Of a stretch of DNA of 64,000 nt, positions 57,201 to 63,200 are shown piece after piece. The notes beneath the pieces were generated by a model. The model was not told the origin of the DNA. It did no database searches and worked only from the letters and a program-made list of their open reading frames with translations. This DNA comes from Nematostella vectensis. Taxonomy: Eukaryota > Cnidaria > Anthozoa > Actiniaria > Edwardsiidae. A program made the translations under genes and the position numbers. The stretch spans positions 9,036,203 to 9,100,202 of the forward strand of contig NC_064037.1 in the NCBI RefSeq assembly GCF_932526225.1, written 5' to 3'. Positions within the stretch are counted from its first letter, which is position 1; each line of letters begins with the position of its first letter.

Positions 57201-60200
57201 TAGGGGGAAAGTAGACCCGAAATGCAAGAAGCTGACGGCTATTGTACGAAATGGTGGCTTCTTTAGTATCCTTTTCAGTGCACATGCGCAATCTTTTTTT
57301 AAATGTCCATATTGTGTAAAGAAACCGTTCTAACTTTACTGACTGACTGTCAAAGGTGAAACTGGTACAATTATTGTGCTATCTCAATACTAATATTTTT
57401 TTTTGCAAAATGCATCGTTTAGTGTTGATACTTATTCACTGAAATTTGTTATTTTTTCTTAGGACCTATTCCTTCACCAACACAACCTCCACGTAAGTAC
57501 TTCTATTTTCTTTTTTTGCACTGTTGGTTTAAACCAAAGCCAAAAACCCACAATGACCTAACAAATCTTTGTTTAACCCATTTTACAGGTCTACCCCAAG
57601 CTCTTGCTTTCTACCCTCTGAACGTCCGCTACGGTGCCCGAGACATCAGCCGAAGCAAAAACCCGTCAGGTAGAATGGCCAACATACGACCAGCTGTCGG
57701 ACCGGACAACCGTGCTGGCGGCTCATTTAGATTTAAGGGTCGCTCCGACAGCTATATTGAATTCCCTAATAATGGAAAGATTGATGCTCGCCGCTCGATC
57801 ACCCTACTAGCCTGGATAAACCCAGAAGGACCTGTCGGGCCGATATTCAATTTCAAGACGAGAGGATTTGGGGTTCACCTATGGATGACACGGCCCACCG
57901 AGTTATTCGCCAGGTTCCAGATGCGTAAAACTCTGCGCTCGACGCGCCCAATCACCTACAGCAAGATCCGCATCGGCGCGTGGAGTTTTGTTGGCACAAG
58001 CTACGATGGCAGGACAGGCGTTGCACGCCTCTTCGTGAACAATCGCGTGGTCGCAAGGAAGTACATCGGGAGGTTCAAGCTAGCTACTAACTACCCAGCC
58101 CGTATGGGTGCAATAAAGGGCGATAACCGCGTGTTCCGTGGCCGCATTACGTGTATGCAAGTTTATGGTCGGACGCTTTCGTTACGACAGATACAGATGG
58201 CCAAGAGACTCTGCTTCAGTGAGTATTTAGTCATACTGTTTCAAGCATCTTTATGTTCAACTATATATCTACACGGTGAGACGTTCCTTCTAAAACATTC
58301 CAAATACAATCGTATTTTCCTGTTTCAAACAGGAATCTTCTCTCCAGAGTTTCTCTAAGTCTTATATATTTTATAAACCAGCCATGAATTGTTGTTGCAC
58401 GAAGTATGATAAAGGGAAATAATTTTATGTTCCTTATAATTTGGTTTATGTTATAGATTCAATAAATTTATAAAGACAAAAATTGCTATTTTTACAAGAG
58501 TTTTATAAGTTTATCAATCAATTTGGACCAACCGTCCTCTCACGCACTCTAATAGTTAAGTTGACGCTTTTCGGACTTGATAATTTTCGCATTCATCTAA
58601 CTGACACACTCTGTTTTTTTCCTGTTTTAGAAACACGCCCGTTGCCAACACCACCAAGGCCTACCAAGCGTCCAACACCAACGAGACGACCACCCCCAGG
58701 TAAGACACAGGATACCCACAGCTCAAGAGTAGATTCAATGTCGTCCCTAAAAGCTCAAAAACCAAAATTTACCACAGTTACCACAAATGAGCGTAGAGAA
58801 TAAGCAACGGACAACATTAGTCCGGCTGGCATGCATCGGAACTTGTGGTCTGCGTCGACAGTTAGGGGTAACGCGAACTTTAAAAAAAGTCAACACAACG
58901 CAGAGTATCTTTTTATATATACAGGTATTGGCGGACCATACCTGTTTCCGTCTGCCTCACCAAAAATAATAATGTTTCGTGTGATAATATTCTGTTCATC
59001 ATGTATACTTTAACTTGTTTACAGCATGTCGAGCCAAAATTGATCTTGGCTTCTTGATCGAGACTGGTTCCTCTTCGAATTTCCGACGAGTGATTGGCTT
59101 CATCAAGAGAATCGTTCGGTCCTTTGTCGTCTCACGCTCGGAAACACGAGTTGCTCTGGTGCTGTACAGTGAGAGAGTTTACCAAAGATTCAGCTTTACC
59201 AGGTAAAACAGCTATACTTTATTCAGGCCTATTAGCTTGTTCAAACGAACGTTATATCGTCTAGACTTCTTTAATGATCTGATTCGTTCTTTTACAGATA
59301 CTTCAGCAAGCGCACGGTTTTGCGAGCGATAAGTCAACTCCGTTACCGTAGAGGTCGAATAACCAAAACTGGTCGTGCACTTCTCGCTGCTCGGCGCTTC
59401 ATGTTCCGTGGACGGCGCCAGTGCGACCGGAAACGCATTTTAATCGTGATCACTTCCGGTCGATCGAGTGACAGCGTGCTTCGACCTGCGCATGCGCTTC
59501 GCCGCGCAGGCGTGGAGGTGTTCGCCATTGGAGTGACTAGGCGTGTCAGTAGGGCCGTAGTGGTACAGATCGCAAGTGACTTGAAACACGCTTTTAGGAA
59601 AAGAGCAAGCAGCCTTGTCAGAATTGTAGCAATGATACGAAACATGGCTTGCAGAGGTTTGTACCAGTCACAATTGGTTTTACGCAACCAACATTTCTTT
59701 GTCTACTAAACACTTGGCCGACATTTAGATTATGCAGTGATACCTCGATATCCTCTCGCACGACTCCCACCAACTTCAGGTTGTGGGGCTGACAATTTAG
59801 CTTTTGAGTGAGAGGGGCGAGGGGTAATCCTGCTAGCCCTGACTGACTAAAAACCCGCATTAGTCCAAAGAAAGAAACCCCTCTACATGACAAAAAAAGC
59901 CAGCTAGTGCCTAATAAAAACCCTGCTCAACGAAAAAGCCCCCCAAAAAGTTTAAATTTTTCGACTAACCATCAATAAAAGAACAAATATAAATATTTTA
60001 ATCAAACTAACCCTGATCTTTCTTGATACTCGAACAAACAACATCATTTTGTGGTACCTCTAGAAAAGGTATTGCAGAACATTGATGTGAGTGCTTCTTT
60101 GCAGTGACTGGCATGTATGGTGCCTCTGCCCTCTATCCACTTAATCTGGTAACACGTGGCCGGGACACCTCACCTAACAGGAACCCCACAGCAAGACTGG

Positions 60201-63200
60201 TCAATGTTCGGCCAGGAATCGGTCCGGACGGCCTACCTATAGGCTCATACTTCCTTCCTGGTATCGCCAACAGCTACATCTACTACCCTCGAAGCCGTTG
60301 CTTAGACACCCGGCGGTCAATAACTATAATCATGTGGGTTAACCCCCAGAGTAGTGGCCCGATATTCCATTATGATCCTAAGGGATGGCGAGGCGTGCAC
60401 TTGTGGATGGCATCTGCAAACACGTTACTAGGTAAGGCGTATTGTTTAAAAGCCAATGTCAGCCGTCATTTTGTCATCCTAATGATGTACCAAATGTACC
60501 ATTGACATCGGCTGATTGAGAGCTGATTGGATATTTTCGATTGAATTCGGTATCTAACCATAAGATTTTATGTAGTTACTTTGACATTTCTTCTCGTAAT
60601 CTCTCTTCCAATATTGTTTAAAGACAATATCAAGGGTGTGGCTAAAAAGGGTTCTTTTAGTAAACCTATGGCTTGGTTGGACTTTGTGTTGTCTATTGCT
60701 GTCTGTTTTAAGCACCAAATTAATTTTCGTTTTAGCGAAATTCGTGCCACGAAACGGGCGTCACGTGACTACTGTCCGTGCATCCGGGATACGTCGCGGG
60801 CAGTGGAACTACATCGCGGCGACATACGACTACAACACTGGACTTGCAACTCTCTGGAGAGACTCCACACCTATGGTCCAGCGCAAGATCGGCATCTTCC
60901 AAATAGCCACTAACTTCCCAGCTGTCATTGGTCATATACGCGGCTCTCGGAATAGTTTCCGCGGACGGATCGCCTGTCTGCAGATTTTCAACCGAGCGCT
61001 GAATGGACGCGAGATAAAACGCCAGTCGCGTGTTTGTTTCAGGGGTAAGGTTAAAGGCTTATAAACGAAGGCCAATGCTCGAAACGTCAGCGAAAAAAGT
61101 ATGTATGCTGAAAGGCGTTAAGCGCTAGACTTCAACCGTTCTTCGAATTGTTTCCGCGTAAGGCGAAAATCTTCGAGAGAAAAAGTTTTTAGATTAATCT
61201 GTGATTTGTAATAAAATTTTATCGCGTTGCATATATGTTCCAGTGAGTAGCTATTTTGAAATTTGTTGACATGGATGGCAAAAGCCAAACAAAAATGTTA
61301 TTCTAAAGGCCCCTTTGAAGAATATTGATTTATTACCTTGTACACCATCACTAAAATCTCTTTTATTTTTTCAGCTCCCCCTACACCGACTCCCGCTCCA
61401 CCAAGTAAGATCAAACATTCATTTTGTTTTGTTTGTCTTGAACAAAAGCAGTTGATGTTAACTTTGATTGACGTTTCTTTTAAGGGCCACGAAAGGTTGT
61501 CGCCATCTACCCACTCGATCGCAAAAATGGTGGTCGCGAAGTATCCCGACGTCGTCACCCAACTGGCCGCTTAGTCGGCGTACGTCCAGCGAGAGGACCC
61601 GACGGTCGCAGAGACAGCTCAACGCAGTTCTACGGAAATCGAAACAGTTACGTAGATATCCCGAATCGCAACAAACTAGACCCTGTGACGTCTATTTCAA
61701 TTCTTGCTTGGGTGTACCATGAGGGTCGGGCTGGGCCCATAGTCAACTATCGTCGCGGGCCTGGATGGGGAGTTCACTTGTGGATGGTAAAGCCTCGTAC
61801 TCTGTTCGTGCGTTTTGTTCGCCGCAACGGTGCCTTCACGCCTGGTCTGATAGCGGTAGGGGGCCGCCTTAAATACAAGGCCTGGAATTACGTCGGTGCT
61901 ACATATGATTACCACACTGGCGTTGCAAAACTCTGGGTAAACTCTAGGCCGGTAGCGGTGAAGAGATTAGGACGGATTCGACTCGCTACTAATCGTCCGA
62001 TCAGGATTGGTGCGAAGAAAGGGGACAGGCGTTACTTCAAGGGAAGAATCTCCTGTGTTCAGATCTACAGCAGAGCTCTTGGCAGAAAAGCGATCGCGAA
62101 AGCTAGAACTACTTGCTTTAAACCAAGTAAGTTACTCATAGAAATATATTGGCATAAGGGTTGCATTGCAAATTTTTATATTGCTTTGCTTTGTTAATTT
62201 TTGAAACGAGATGTGGAATGAATTAGGTGAGGGGCGAGGAGAAAAAGGGGAAGAGAAACTCCTGCTCCGTAAAAATCTACTTATATATTTTGAAGAGTTC
62301 TTGAATATTTATTTTGCCTTACTGCCCAATAGGGCTTGCAATATTATTTATTATTTATGATAACACTGTTTTTCTTTGAAGTACCACCTCGACCAGTACC
62401 AACGACGAAACGACCGACCAAAAAGCCAACCAAAAAGCCAACGCCTCAAGGTGAGTACCCAGCACGAAATACAGCGAGACATGTGTTAATAATTTTTCAG
62501 TATAATGCCTTCCATAGGTGAAGTAACGGTAACTACAACTGTACGGTAACTATTTATTTTGCCTTTCAAAAAAAATAAGTGTCAACCTCAATAATGAAGG
62601 AAGCTGACAGCCGCGGTATTGCTAGAAATTATGAACCTCTCTTCGTTCGAATAAATATTTTTTTAGGAATTGTAGACATTAATTTAATGAACAAAATTAG
62701 TGTATAAAACTCTGTTCCTTCACTTTACCTTAAGCCATCGAGCTGAAGTTTTCTTGAATTAAAAGTTTACATCGACTCGCGTTTAAAATAAGCCTTTACA
62801 CATACATACTTATTTTCATTCCTTAATTTTCCTTGCAGGACCCGTTCGCGCATCTGCGTTTTACCCTCTTACCTTCCGTACTAGAGGACGTGACCTCAGT
62901 ATGTACGGCAACCCCCCCGGCGTGATGAGGGGGGTCAGATCAGCTCCAGGCCCCGACCGCAAACCTGGCGGCTCGTACCAATTCTACGGTCGCCCTAACA
63001 GCTTTATGCACTTCCCCAACCGCGGAAGACTGGATACAAGAAACTCTATGACAATCCTCGCCTGGGTATACCAAATGGGACGGGCGGGACCGATATTCAG
63101 CTACAATCCCAAAGGCCGCGGTGTCAAGTTCGCGATGAGAGGCTCCAGGACATTGACAGTCGTTTTCACGCGTCGTAGCGGTCGCCGTAATGTACTAGCG

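Larger units (their letters stand above)
4878..62838. other. Introns over 300 bp in which I see nothing notable
   Basis: The following introns show no gene, RNA or clear repeat by eye: 4878-5421, 7004-7390, 7442-7957, 10808-11167, 11222-11639, 11932-12550, 13271-13926, 15493-15824, 16210-16579, 17488-17971, 18841-19164, 20285-20763, 21953-22258, 23528-24018, 24393-24784, 28229-28539 (and its unit copies), 52788-53240, 55861-56209, 56951-57462, 58219-58630, 58700-59024, 59657-60104, 60432-60735, 61045-61374 and 62451-62838. They are AT-rich compared with the exons. Confidence 0.6.
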
